This document shows, piece after piece, positions 9,468 through 17,476 of a stretch of DNA of 29,741 nucleotides (the stretch's first letter is position 1; every line of letters begins with the position of its first letter). The notes under the pieces were generated by a model. That model did not search any database, had not been told where the DNA came from, and saw only the letters and a program-made list of their open reading frames with translations. The translations under genes and the position numbers were made by a program. The stretch is from the NCBI GenBank assembly GCA_905210435.1, contig CAJLWO010000032.1, positions 1 through 29,741 on the forward strand, read 5' to 3'. The DNA is from an uncultured Bacteroidales bacterium. Its GTDB lineage: Bacteria; Bacteroidota; Bacteroidia; Bacteroidales; Muribaculaceae.

Positions 9468-9604
9468 TGCTTTCGGTTGCTAAATCTTTACGAAAAGATT
9501 TGTTCATGTAATGATTTAAGATTGATTAGAGGAATTAGGATTTCTTCTATGTGTTCAGGTTAAAATTTTATATTTTGTATTTTTCTTCTTGCATGAATAC
9601 ATTG

Positions 9605-9635
9605 CAAATATACACAACATATTTCCCAAGGGCAA
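9605..9635 (-). promoter_or_regulatory. Promoter for the 1714-residue gene
   Basis: On the minus strand TTG (9635-9633), exactly 20 bases, then TATATTTG (9612-9605) fit the Bacteroidetes -33/-7 pattern. The predicted leader is about 200 bases and AT-rich, and includes the hairpin at 9436-9467. Apart from this, the leader hairpin and the amylase terminator, I see nothing definite in 9394-9865. Confidence 0.55.
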
Positions 9636-9800
9636 TGTAATATATTTAAAAAGTAGTTGGTTTGTTTTGTCAATATTCTGTTTTATAGGGTGTTATGTGC
9701 GCAATCTGTACGTTTTTTTGTAGAAATGGTGACAGATGCGCTTTCCCTGCAAGGCTCCGTTTAAGCGTCAGACAGCTCTATATGTCAGTATATAAAGAAT

Positions 9801-9846
9801 ATAAGACGCGACGATTGCGCCATTTTTCGCAATCGTCGCGTCTTAT
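9801..9846 (-). terminator. Terminator of the fucosidase-amylase operon
   Basis: A perfect 19-bp stem (9801-9819 with 9828-9846, arm ATAAGACGCGACGATTGCG) with an 8-base loop starts 20 bases after the amylase stop. The minus-strand tail (ATTCTTTATATA) is AT-rich rather than a pure T run, so termination may be strong because of the stem; RNA 3'-end protection is an alternative. Confidence 0.7.
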
Positions 9847-9865
9847 AGGTTATTGCAGTTTCCTG

Positions 9866-11251
9866 TTACTTTCCGGTGAATATATGATATTCGCCGGGAG
9901 CGAGTTTCGTGGGCAGTTTGGCCTTCGCTCCCTTCATGTAGTCGAAATTGTAGGTGCTTGCGGCCGGAGCCTCGCCGGTGTAGACCACGTCGGCGGCTTT
10001 GTTGCCGATATTGGCCATTACAAGCACGTTCGACCCGCCGACCGAGCGCGAGAATATGTAAAGGTCGGGCGACGTGGTGGCGTAGCGGTGCATCTTGCCC
10101 CCCTTCACGCCTGCCTGCAAAGCCTTCTCGTTATGCTTGAGGGCGTTCAGCTTCTGATAGAATGTGAAATATTCGTTGCGCGGCTCGAAAGTGGGAGGCA
10201 CGTCCTTTACGAAGAATTCAAACGCGCGGTCCATTCCCGTTTCCTGTCCCGTGTAAATCAGCGGCATGCCGGGAAGTGTGTACGACAGCACGGCGAAAGC
10301 GTCGGTCAGATTGCCTAAGCGCTGGAACTCAGTCCCTTCCCATGAGTTGAGGTCATGATTGGTGATCATGTTCATGAGATATGAATCCTGTGCGAACTCC
10401 TTCTCCTGCTTGTCGAGCAGCCGGTCGATGGCGTCGGCATGCGCCGTGTTGAGCTTGTTGTCGTCGTATGTGCGCTGGCCGGCTGTGGCGGCGATGTCGT
10501 TGAACACATCCTTCATCGGCCAGTTGTAGGCCATGTTGAATGCGTGTTCCACCAGGTCGGGCTCCGATGCCTCGGCGAGCATGAATATGCCCCCCTCCTT
10601 GGCCGCGTCGAGTTGCGGGCGCGCCTCGTTCCAGAAATCGGTAGGTACCTGCATCGCCACGTCGCAGCGGAATCCGTCGATGTCGGCCTCGGTCAGCCAG
10701 AATTTCATCGCGTCGATCATGCCTGCGCGCATTGCCGGGTTGGAGTAGTCGAATTTATACACGTCGGTCCAGTCAAACGGGCCGAACATCTTGCCGTTCT
10801 CGTCGAGCGCGTACCAGTCGGGATGCTCTTTCACCCAGGCGTTGTCACAGCCCGAATGGTTGGGCACCCAGTCGATTATCACCTTGAAGCCCTGCTTGTG
10901 AGCTTTCTTTACGAAGTCCTTGAACTGCTCCAGTGTGCCTAACTCGGGGTTGACGGCCTTATAGTCCTTCACTGCGTAATAGCTACCTAAACCACCCTTG
11001 CGGTTTAGCTCCGATATCGGGTGTATCGGCATCAGCCACAGCACGTCCACGCCCAGATTCTTCAGTCGCGGCAGCTGGTCGGTAAGTTCCGGAAGCGTGC
11101 CCCCGGGTGTCATCTGGCGCCAGTTCACCTCATAGATGACGGCATTGCGGCTCCAGTCGGGTTGTTGCAGAGTGGTAGGCGCGGCGGCCTGTGTGGTGAA
11201 CAGCGAGCCGAACAGTCCCGCTATCACCGAAAAAATCGAAAATCGTTTCAT
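9866..11251 (-). CDS. Secreted GH13 alpha-amylase family glycoside hydrolase
   Basis: This 461-residue enzyme is predicted to cleave alpha-glucosidic bonds in starch or maltodextrins in the periplasm. A signal peptide (MKRFSIFSVIAGLFGSLFTTQAAA) precedes a GH13 (beta/alpha)8 barrel. Conserved regions are visible: DWVPNHSG (127-134), DGFRCDVA with the Asp197 nucleophile, LAEASEP with the Glu227 acid/base, and TNHD with Asp300. A short all-beta domain C ends in LAPGEYHIFTGK. The start ATG overlaps the stop of the upstream fucosidase as ATGA, so translation is probably coupled. It is the last gene of its operon, before the hairpin at 9801-9846. Exact specificity (amylase, neopullulanase or maltogenic) cannot be read from the sequence. 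Confidence 0.93.
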   Translation of the reverse strand: MKRFSIFSVIAGLFGSLFTTQAAAPTTLQQPDWSRNAVIYEVNWRQMTPGGTLPELTDQLPRLKNLGVDVLWLMPIHPISELNRKGGLGSYYAVKDYKAVNPELGTLEQFKDFVKKAHKQGFKVIIDWVPNHSGCDNAWVKEHPDWYALDENGKMFGPFDWTDVYKFDYSNPAMRAGMIDAMKFWLTEADIDGFRCDVAMQVPTDFWNEARPQLDAAKEGGIFMLAEASEPDLVEHAFNMAYNWPMKDVFNDIAATAGQRTYDDNKLNTAHADAIDRLLDKQEKEFAQDSYLMNMITNHDLNSWEGTEFQRLGNLTDAFAVLSYTLPGMPLIYTGQETGMDRAFEFFVKDVPPTFEPRNEYFTFYQKLNALKHNEKALQAGVKGGKMHRYATTSPDLYIFSRSVGGSNVLVMANIGNKAADVVYTGEAPAASTYNFDYMKGAKAKLPTKLAPGEYHIFTGK

Positions 11252-12564
11252 TTTGTTTCAAGTTCTATGATATAATCAGTTTCTTGTGGTATCTGTCCCA
11301 GATGCAAAGTCACCTTTCCGCCCTTGCGGTCGCCGGTGAATTTCACAGGTTCGCGGCTGTCGTAGGCCACGGCTTTCTTTACTTTGCATGTCAGTGGAAG
11401 CTCGATGTCGGCGGTGTCGGCGGTCATGACATGCACATACAGCTTGTCGCCTTTGCGTGTCGATGTCCCCCATGCCTGTGCCGGGAAGTCGCCCGCTGTC
11501 GTGCCGTAGATGGTCTCCCCGTAGCGGTTCATCCACTCTCCGATGCCGGCGAGGCGGTCGAGTGCGGCGTCGGGAAGCGCTCCGCTCGGTTGCGGCCCGA
11601 TGTTGAGCAGAAGGTTGGCGCCCATTCCCGATGCTTTTACTATGTAGCGCACCAGTTCGGTCACGCTCTTGTAGTCGGTGTCGATAGCTTTGTACCCCCA
11701 GTTGCCGTTGACGGTATTGCAGGTCTCGAGTGGCAGCGGGCTTATCTCCTGGCCGCCCGAAAATCCGGCCGTGTTCTCTCCCGGAAGGTCACGCTCGAAT
11801 ATCTGGAAATCCTCGCCCGGGTACGCCGCCTTGTGGTGGTTGTTTCCTATCAGGCAGGCGGGCTGGAGCGAGTGTATGAGCGCGTACTGCTCGCTGAGAT
11901 TCCAGTCAAACTGCTCTTTGTCGGGGTCATGGTCCCACATCCCGTCAAACCATATCGCCCCGATGGGGCCGTAGCCGGTCAGCAGTTCGGTCAGCTGGTC
12001 GTTCATGAATTTGTAGTATGTCGGCCAGTCGTAGAGCTTGGGGTCGCGGCCGGTGCGCTCGCCTGTCCACCCGCGGGGATAGGCCGGGTGGCTCCAGTCG
12101 AGATGCGAATAGTAGAGATTGAGCGTGATGCCCTGACGCCCGCATTCGTCGGCAAGCTCCTTGATGATGTCGCGGCCGAAGGGCGTCCCGTCCACAATGT
12201 TGAATTTCGACTGGTGAGTGCCCCACATCGCGAAACCGTCGTGGTGACGGCTCGTGATAGTTATATATTTTGCCCCCGAATTCTTTATGGCGGTCACCCA
12301 TTCGGCGGCATTGAAATCGGCCGGATAGAATCCGCGGGCGGCTTTGGCATATTCGGCCGAGGTGATACCGTCGTTGAGATACCATTCACCCTGACCGAAC
12401 ATGCTGTATATGCCCCAGTGTATGAATATGCCGAAACGGCTGTCGCTGAATCGCTTCCGCGCCTCGATGTTTTCGGGCGACGGAGTGTACGCGTTTTCCG
12501 CTCCTGCGGTCAGCGACGCGCCGAGCATCAGTCCCGCCGCAATGGCTTTGATATATTTCTTCAT
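11248..12564 (-). CDS. Secreted GH29 alpha-L-fucosidase
   Basis: This 438-residue retaining glycosidase is expected to release alpha-L-fucose from host or dietary glycans. A signal peptide (MKKYIKAIAAGLMLGASLTAGA) leads into the GH29 barrel. Family marks are RFGIFIHWGIYS (His49), SRHHDGFAMW (His107-His108) and IWFDGMWDHD, where Asp207 fits the catalytic nucleophile. The C-terminal part after about residue 350 looks like the short beta-sandwich usual in the family. The length is normal for a single-domain bacterial member. It lies 51 bases after the phosphatase-fold gene and overlaps the amylase start by 4 bases. No lipobox is present, so the mature enzyme should be soluble in the periplasm or secreted. 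Confidence 0.94.
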   Translation of the reverse strand: MKKYIKAIAAGLMLGASLTAGAENAYTPSPENIEARKRFSDSRFGIFIHWGIYSMFGQGEWYLNDGITSAEYAKAARGFYPADFNAAEWVTAIKNSGAKYITITSRHHDGFAMWGTHQSKFNIVDGTPFGRDIIKELADECGRQGITLNLYYSHLDWSHPAYPRGWTGERTGRDPKLYDWPTYYKFMNDQLTELLTGYGPIGAIWFDGMWDHDPDKEQFDWNLSEQYALIHSLQPACLIGNNHHKAAYPGEDFQIFERDLPGENTAGFSGGQEISPLPLETCNTVNGNWGYKAIDTDYKSVTELVRYIVKASGMGANLLLNIGPQPSGALPDAALDRLAGIGEWMNRYGETIYGTTAGDFPAQAWGTSTRKGDKLYVHVMTADTADIELPLTCKVKKAVAYDSREPVKFTGDRKGGKVTLHLGQIPQETDYIIELETK

Positions 12565-12615
12565 GATATTATGTCTGTGTCAGTGCATTGTCGTTGGCCG
12601 TGCGTTGGCACTTTG

Positions 12616-13695
12616 TCATTTACGTTCCTTCACGAGGAAAATCTCGGTGGGGTAGTGGTCGGAGTATCCGTCGAGCCATACACCGGCCGAGAACGTGCGG
12701 CGGGGATAGCCCTGGCGCTGTCCCTCGGTGTCGCGCAGGAAGTCGAAGTTATTGACCTTGGCGTTGTTGTAGTATACCGTTGCGCCGTTGCGCTTGAGCA
12801 GCGTGCCGCTCACTATTATCTGGTCGAACAGGTTCCATTGCCCCTTGTAGGCGAGTGTGCCGATACCCTTGTCGAGAATCTTCCACCAGGGATTGTAGAA
12901 TCCGTGGGGTGCCACATCGTCAATATCTTTCTTGGCGCCGAGTGCTACCGCGCACGATTTGTCATGCGGGTCGTCGTTGAGGTCGCCCATCACGATGACA
13001 CCCTGGTTGGGACGTATGCGCCACAGCGAGTCGGCAATCTCTTTCGAAAGAGCGCCGGCCGCTTCGCGAAGGTACGACGACTGCTCCTGACCGCCGATAC
13101 GTGAGGGCCAGTGGTTGACAATCACCGATACGGTGTCGCCGCCGAGAATACCCGTAACGCACATCTGGTCGCGGGTGCGGAACGACTCGTAGTTCGGTAT
13201 GCGCAGCGTCGTGTTCGTCACGTCGAGCATACGGAACTGGCGCGGATTGTACAGACAGGCTACATCGACACCGCGGCGGTCGGGCGAGTCATGATGCACG
13301 ACCTGAAGGTTCCAGGTGGCACGCCCTTCGGCCTGTAGCTTATCATCGACTGCTTTCACCAGGTCGTCGAGCACCGATTTGTTCTCGATTTCCGAAACGC
13401 CTATGACAGCCGGCCCGTTGGGAGTGGTGGGCGACGTCATGTGTGTGATTACATCTGCGAGATTGTTGATTTTCGACCAATATTTCTTGCCGTCCCACTG
13501 GCGTGCGCCGGCAGGCGAAAATTCAAGGTCATACTTACCGTTGTTGTTGATGGTGTCAAACAGATTTTCAAGGTTATAGAAAGCCACACCATACACTTGT
13601 ACCTGGCGTTTGCCGGAACTTTTCTTCTCTTTTGCGCCCATTGTCACAAGACACAACAGAGCTATCACAGGAATTAAAAAAAGGCGTTTCATCAT
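12616..13695 (-). CDS. Exported endonuclease/exonuclease/phosphatase-fold protein
   Basis: The 359-residue product has a signal peptide (MMKRLFLIPVIALLCLVTMGA) and the metal-dependent EEP fold. Visible motifs are YNLENLFD (Asn41 region), GVSEIEN with the metal ligand Glu102, VNHWPSR (193-199), GDLNDDP (237-243) and the terminal SDHYP histidine. Family members hydrolyse phosphodiester bonds in nucleic acids, sphingomyelin or phosphoinositides; export points to extracellular DNA or RNA or phospholipids, but the substrate is not predictable. Two adjacent ATG codons (13695 and 13692) are possible starts. It is first in the run leading to the fucosidase (51-base gap) and amylase, an unusual partner for glycosidases. 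Confidence 0.88.
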   Translation of the reverse strand: MMKRLFLIPVIALLCLVTMGAKEKKSSGKRQVQVYGVAFYNLENLFDTINNNGKYDLEFSPAGARQWDGKKYWSKINNLADVITHMTSPTTPNGPAVIGVSEIENKSVLDDLVKAVDDKLQAEGRATWNLQVVHHDSPDRRGVDVACLYNPRQFRMLDVTNTTLRIPNYESFRTRDQMCVTGILGGDTVSVIVNHWPSRIGGQEQSSYLREAAGALSKEIADSLWRIRPNQGVIVMGDLNDDPHDKSCAVALGAKKDIDDVAPHGFYNPWWKILDKGIGTLAYKGQWNLFDQIIVSGTLLKRNGATVYYNNAKVNNFDFLRDTEGQRQGYPRRTFSAGVWLDGYSDHYPTEIFLVKERK

Positions 13696-13764
13696 ATTTT
13701 ATTGTTATTGTTAGTTTCTCCGGATATTGAATTAAAAGTCATTAAGCAAAAAAATAATTAAATT

Positions 13765-13790
13765 GTAGGGACGCGATTCATTGCGTCCGC
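13765..13790 (+). repeat. REP-like element (GTAG plus hairpin), copy 1
   Basis: GTAGGG is followed by ACGCGATTCATTGCGT, which folds as GGACGC/GCGTCC, and then CCGC. It shares the pattern AATnGTAGGG-palindrome-CCGC with copies at 17477, 17533, 21298 and 22318. The tetranucleotide GTAG before a palindrome is the known signature of REP sequences mobilised by RAYT transposases. Confidence 0.65.
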
Positions 13791-13812
13791 GCCATCTCCA
13801 TCAACCGCGTCT

Positions 13813-13857
13813 ACCATAGCTATGATAGCTACTATAGCTACTATAGCTAAAATAGCT
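13813..13857. repeat. Degenerate 9-bp tandem array 3 (nnnATAGCT, five units)
   Basis: Five in-phase 9-base units each end in ATAGCT (ACCATAGCT, ATGATAGCT, ACTATAGCT twice, AAAATAGCT). The overlapping TAGCTA is palindromic. The array and the REP at 13765 would both lie in the leader of the phosphatase-fold gene if the promoter at 13870-13901 is used. Confidence 0.75.
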
Positions 13858-13869
13858 ACCCCCATTTCG

Positions 13870-13901
13870 TAAAGATAGCAATACTTTTAATATCCCCCAA
13901 A
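13870..13901 (-). promoter_or_regulatory. Candidate promoter of the phosphatase-fucosidase-amylase operon
   Basis: On the minus strand TTTG (13901-13898), 20 bases, then TATCTTTA (13877-13870) match the -33/-7 consensus with one mismatch in the last base. The resulting leader of about 165 bases would contain the 9-bp array and the REP hairpin. Confidence 0.45.
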
Positions 13902-13949
13902 AAATCCCCGCAAAAAATTCCGCTCTTCCGCCTTTAATCGCTATATTTT

Positions 13950-15500
13950 TCACCCCCGGTACGTCTGGCCCCAGTTCGAGCGGTCGAGGTTGCGGTAGCT
14001 TATCGCCTCCGCGATGTGCCGGCTCTTTACTTCGGTGCTCTTGTCGAGGTCGGCTATGGTGCGTGCCACCTTCAGTATGCGGTCGTAGGCGCGGGCCGAC
14101 ATGTTGAATCGGTCCATCGCCGTGCGCAGCATCTCGAGCCCCTCGCGGTCGGGACGCCCGTATTCCGTAAGCATCTTCGAAGTCATCTGCGCGTTGCAGA
14201 ATATCCCCGGATGGCCTGCGTATCTCACCGACTGTATATGCCTTGCCTCTACCACACGCCGGCGTATCGCCTCCGAGCTTTCCCCCTTGTGGAGCGACGA
14301 CAGTTCGTCAAACGGCACCGGCATTATCTCCACCTGGATGTCTATACGGTCGAGCAGCGGCCCCGATATGCGTCCTAAATACCGTTGTACGGCTCCCGGC
14401 GCGCAGGTGCACTCCTTCGTCGGGTGGTTGTAATATCCGCACGGACACGGATTCATCGATGCCACGAGCATGAACCCTGCCGGATAGTCGATGGCATACC
14501 GTGCGCGGCTTATGGAAATATGCCTGTCCTCAAGCGGCTGACGCATCACCTCGAGCACCGACCGGTTGAATTCCGGAAATTCATCAAGAAAAAGCACCCC
14601 GTTGTGTGCGAGCGAAATCTCACCCGGCATCGGACTTGCCCCGCCACCTACGAGAGCCACCGGCGAGATGGTGTGGTGCGGCGCGCGGAAAGGTCGCGAC
14701 GTCATAAGCATCGACCCGCGCCCGAGTTTGCCTGCCACGGAGTGTATCTTGGTCGTCTCCAGTGCCTCGGCGAGAGTGAGCGGAGGCATGATTGACGGCA
14801 GCCGTTTGGCCATCATTGATTTTCCCGACCCGGGAGGCCCCACAAGCAGTATGTTGTGCCCTCCGGCGCATGCCACCTCAAACGCACGCTTCACATTCTC
14901 CTGCCCCTTGACATCACTGAAATCGAGGTCGTTGAAGTCCGAACCTTTGGCAAACTCCTCGCGGGTGTTCACCACCGTAGGCTCTATCCTGAGCGTTCCG
15001 TTGAAAAAATCGATTACTTCCCTGAGGTTGTCCACCCCGTAGATGTCGATGTCGTTGACCACCGCGGCCTCCGTCTCGTTGGCCCGCGGCACTATCATCC
15101 CCTTGAATCCCGCCTTACGCGCCATTATCGCCATCGGAAGCACACCTTTCACCGGAAGCACCGTCCCGTCAAGCGACAGTTCGCCTATCATCACGAAATC
15201 GGCCGGCTGTGCGGCAGGTATTTTCTCGTTGGCGGCAAGTATACCTATCGCCATAGGCAGGTCGTAGGCGGCGCCCTCCTTGCGCACATCGGCAGGGGAG
15301 AGGTTGACCACCGTATGGCGCCGCGGCCATTCCTGACCCGACTGCGACAGCGCCGTCTGTATGCGCTCGCCCGCCTCCTTGACAGCGGCGTCGGGCAAGC
15401 CCACGATAGTGTACCCTATGCCCTTGTCCACGACCACTTCTACGGTCACGGTGATGGCATCTATCCCCTGGAGGGCGGCGGCATATGTCTTGGCAAGCAT
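13950..15500 (-). CDS. comM: Mg-chelatase-like AAA+ ATPase of the YifB/ComM family
   Basis: The 516-residue protein belongs to the family whose proteobacterial member ComM is a helicase that drives branch migration of incoming DNA during natural transformation. It has the N-terminal ChlI-like domain (MLAKTYAAALQGIDA to about 165). The AAA+ core follows, with Walker A GPPGSGKS (221-228), Walker B LFLDEF (303-308) and SMNPCPCGYY, a Cys-rich motif typical of YifB. The C-terminal Mg-chelatase subunit region ends in ISYRNLD. The open frame extends upstream to 15722, but the conserved N-terminus begins at ATG 15500, and the extra 74 residues overlap the lipoprotein gene antiphase. The start lies 44 bases after that gene's stop, suggesting cotranscription. 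A role in competence here is inferred from the family. Confidence 0.93.
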   Translation of the reverse strand: MLAKTYAAALQGIDAITVTVEVVVDKGIGYTIVGLPDAAVKEAGERIQTALSQSGQEWPRRHTVVNLSPADVRKEGAAYDLPMAIGILAANEKIPAAQPADFVMIGELSLDGTVLPVKGVLPMAIMARKAGFKGMIVPRANETEAAVVNDIDIYGVDNLREVIDFFNGTLRIEPTVVNTREEFAKGSDFNDLDFSDVKGQENVKRAFEVACAGGHNILLVGPPGSGKSMMAKRLPSIMPPLTLAEALETTKIHSVAGKLGRGSMLMTSRPFRAPHHTISPVALVGGGASPMPGEISLAHNGVLFLDEFPEFNRSVLEVMRQPLEDRHISISRARYAIDYPAGFMLVASMNPCPCGYYNHPTKECTCAPGAVQRYLGRISGPLLDRIDIQVEIMPVPFDELSSLHKGESSEAIRRRVVEARHIQSVRYAGHPGIFCNAQMTSKMLTEYGRPDREGLEMLRTAMDRFNMSARAYDRILKVARTIADLDKSTEVKSRHIAEAISYRNLDRSNWGQTYRG

Positions 15501-15544
15501 GGTATCGGATTTGTATGGTTGGTATTGTGTGATGAGGCGGTTGT

Positions 15545-16513
15545 TTACTTGGGAAGCACCGGCAGCGTGGCTCCCCGGTATATCTGGCGCGATGCGGTGT
15601 CGGCGACGACAAAATACGGCAGCCTCGGTATGTTGAACACGCGCAGCTGGCTGTTGGTCACACCTCCGAGCGCCCAGAAGTGCTCCACCTTTTTGGAGAA
15701 ACGCCGGCAATCCTTGTGCCATCCGAACGAATCTATCGACATCCTTATCGACGCCACCCGTATGTCGTGCGCCAGCGAGTCGGCATAGTCGATTATCGAG
15801 TCAGGCATCGAGTGCACGTCGGTGAAGATGTACAGCGTGTTGGTCTTCTTCGACGGATTGAACTTCACGATAGTGTCGTTGCTGGAGTAGAGCTCGAGCG
15901 TCCGTACCGTGTCGGGTACTTCAGCGAGCCGTGCCGCAATCTCCACTTTGGAGCGGAGCATGGCGTTCGACATTATGGTGCTGTTGTCAAACAGCGACAG
16001 GATCGAATCGGCGCGCACGGAGTTCTCGTTGATGTCATAATAATATCCGGCCAGAAGCATCGAGAGTTCGGCTGTCGGAGCCGATGCTATCTGACGTTCT
16101 ATCGCATCGTTCAGCCCCTTGGAGTTCTTTTTGAGGAACTCGCCGAGCGATTCCGTAAGCTCGTCGCCCGACGACTCCATGAAATACGGGTCGCCCGTCT
16201 TGAATTTCACCTTTATCTCCTCGCCGTTCTTGGCCGCTATGCATCCTATACGGTGGCGCTGGTTGTCATACAGTTCGATGATGACGGGCTGTTCCGAACT
16301 CCCCTCGATGTGGAATGCCGAGTTGACCGCATTCGTAGTCACGCTTTTCAGCGACGTCCCGTCATGGTATATGGCAGTGACGTTCTGCGTCCCTAATCCC
16401 TCTATCGTTCCGTCAATACGGTAAGGTTTCTTCCCGCCGCAACCGAGCAGCACGATGCAGAATGCCGGCAACAGCAGAATGCATCGGAAATATATTGATT
16501 TGTATAGCTTCAT
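15545..16513 (-). CDS. DUF4369-type lipoprotein with a thioredoxin-like C-terminal part
   Basis: The 322-residue product has a lipoprotein signal (LLPAFCIVLLGC, acylated Cys25) and should be anchored in the inner or outer membrane. Residues about 30-120 (YRIDGTIEGL to EEIKVKF) match the DUF4369 beta-sandwich pattern seen at the front of many Bacteroidetes thioredoxin-family proteins. The C-terminal region (TLYIFTDVHSMPDSI to VFNIPRLPYFVVAD) has the shape of a thioredoxin-like fold with the cis-proline segment. The CxxC site is absent; the equivalent place reads DVHSMPDS. It is therefore probably not an oxidoreductase but may bind a protein or ligand. It is divergent from pldA and upstream of comM. 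A -7-like box lies only 4 bases before its ATG. Confidence 0.75.
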   Translation of the reverse strand: MKLYKSIYFRCILLLPAFCIVLLGCGGKKPYRIDGTIEGLGTQNVTAIYHDGTSLKSVTTNAVNSAFHIEGSSEQPVIIELYDNQRHRIGCIAAKNGEEIKVKFKTGDPYFMESSGDELTESLGEFLKKNSKGLNDAIERQIASAPTAELSMLLAGYYYDINENSVRADSILSLFDNSTIMSNAMLRSKVEIAARLAEVPDTVRTLELYSSNDTIVKFNPSKKTNTLYIFTDVHSMPDSIIDYADSLAHDIRVASIRMSIDSFGWHKDCRRFSKKVEHFWALGGVTNSQLRVFNIPRLPYFVVADTASRQIYRGATLPVLPK

Positions 16514-16517
16514 GCCG

Positions 16518-16525
16518 CAAAATTA
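16518..16525 (-). promoter_or_regulatory. -7-like box immediately before the lipoprotein start
   Basis: TAATTTTG on the minus strand matches the -7 consensus perfectly and ends 4 bases before the ATG at 16513. The nearest TTTG upstream is 25 bases away, longer than the usual 19-21. If it is used, the mRNA would be leaderless or nearly so. Confidence 0.35.
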
Positions 16526-16569
16526 AGTAAAAAATTCTACTAAAAGGACACAAAATCATACAAAGTTGA

Positions 16570-16601
16570 TTGGCTAAATATAAAATAGATATTTATCTTT
16601 G
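16570..16601 (+). promoter_or_regulatory. Promoter of pldA, overlapping the translation start
   Basis: TTG (16570-16572), 21 bases, then TATCTTTG (16594-16601) fit the -33/-7 pattern. The -7 box ends 2 bases before ATG 16604 and 8 bases before ATG 16610. Transcription should therefore start close to, or just before, the second ATG. Confidence 0.5.
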
Positions 16602-16603
16602 CA

Positions 16604-17458
16604 ATGAATATGAAAAGGATAATCTGTAATCTGTTTATTGCAGTCATGGTCGCCATGTTGGCCTCACCGCAGGCAGGCGCTCAGATTGTGACTGTCGACG
16701 GACAGCGGTTCAACACCGACTCCGTGCGGCACGAATTTGACAAAGGCCCCTATTTCGGCCTCTACAAAGACAATTATTTCATTTTCGGACCGGCAATCGG
16801 CCAAAAAATCACACGTGAGAATACAAACGCCAAATTTCAGGTTTCCATATCGCAGAAACTAACCAAGAGCACATTGCCCTGGAACACCTATCTCTACCTC
16901 TTCTACACACAGAAAGTATTCTGGAACGTACTCGAAGAGTCATTGCCAATGACCGACCTCAACTTCAACCCCGGAATCGGACTTTGCAAACCGCTGTTCG
17001 TTAAAAACCGCTTCATTGGAAAACTCACATTCCAGATTGAGCACGAGAGCAACGGCCGCGACAGCATACAATCCCGCTCATGGAACCGCATCACATTCGG
17101 CGCAAACATAATAGTCGACGCCAACCTGAGCGTCCACGGCAAAGTATGGATACCGATTATCGACGGCGAAAACAACAAGGACATCCTCGACTACTGCGGT
17201 ATCTACCAGGTCGGTACATCCTACATCTCCAACAACAAGCGCTGGAACGCCTCCGTAGTGCTCGTCAAGCGCCGAGGCTGGAACCTCAACTACAACACCA
17301 TCTTCGAATTGGCCTGGAAACTGAGCAACAGCCAGAACCAATACCTCTTCCTCCAATACTACAACGGCTACGGCGAAGGCCTCCTCGACTACAACAAATT
17401 CCACTCCCAGCTCCGTATAGGCATAGTAATCAAACCAACCCTCTTCTCCGACTACTGA
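16604..17458 (+). CDS. pldA: Outer-membrane phospholipase A (OMPLA family)
   Basis: This predicted outer-membrane beta-barrel enzyme hydrolyses acyl chains from phospholipids and helps keep outer-leaflet lipid asymmetry. The 284-residue protein has a signal peptide ending in AGAQ. The catalytic triad is intact and correctly spaced: His147, Ser149 and Asn161, in the block HESNGRDSIQSRSWNR, the same spacing as His142/Ser144/Asn156 of E. coli OMPLA. A second family block is QYYNGYGEGLLDYN near the C-terminus. Two in-frame ATGs exist, 16604 (MNMKRII) and 16610 (MKRII). The promoter position and the cleaner signal peptide favour the second. It is convergent with the wbpM-like gene, with a BIME-like repeat between them. 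Confidence 0.9.
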   Translation: MNMKRIICNLFIAVMVAMLASPQAGAQIVTVDGQRFNTDSVRHEFDKGPYFGLYKDNYFIFGPAIGQKITRENTNAKFQVSISQKLTKSTLPWNTYLYLFYTQKVFWNVLEESLPMTDLNFNPGIGLCKPLFVKNRFIGKLTFQIEHESNGRDSIQSRSWNRITFGANIIVDANLSVHGKVWIPIIDGENNKDILDYCGIYQVGTSYISNNKRWNASVVLVKRRGWNLNYNTIFELAWKLSNSQNQYLFLQYYNGYGEGLLDYNKFHSQLRIGIVIKPTLFSDY

Positions 17459-17476
17459 TCCAACTTTCTCCCCAAT

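Noticed and set aside
11284..13104. 606-codon open frame on the plus strand
   Set aside because: It lies antisense to the fucosidase and EEP genes, which have clear family motifs. The translation is rich in Val, His and Arg with no recognisable domain; it reflects codon bias of the real genes.
15501..15722. Upstream extension of the comM frame
   Set aside because: The added 74 residues are Arg/His-rich and overlap the lipoprotein gene in another frame; the YifB N-terminus starts at 15500.
14856..15788. 310-codon plus-strand open frame
   Set aside because: It spans the end of the lipoprotein gene and the front of comM in antisense and has no domain signal.
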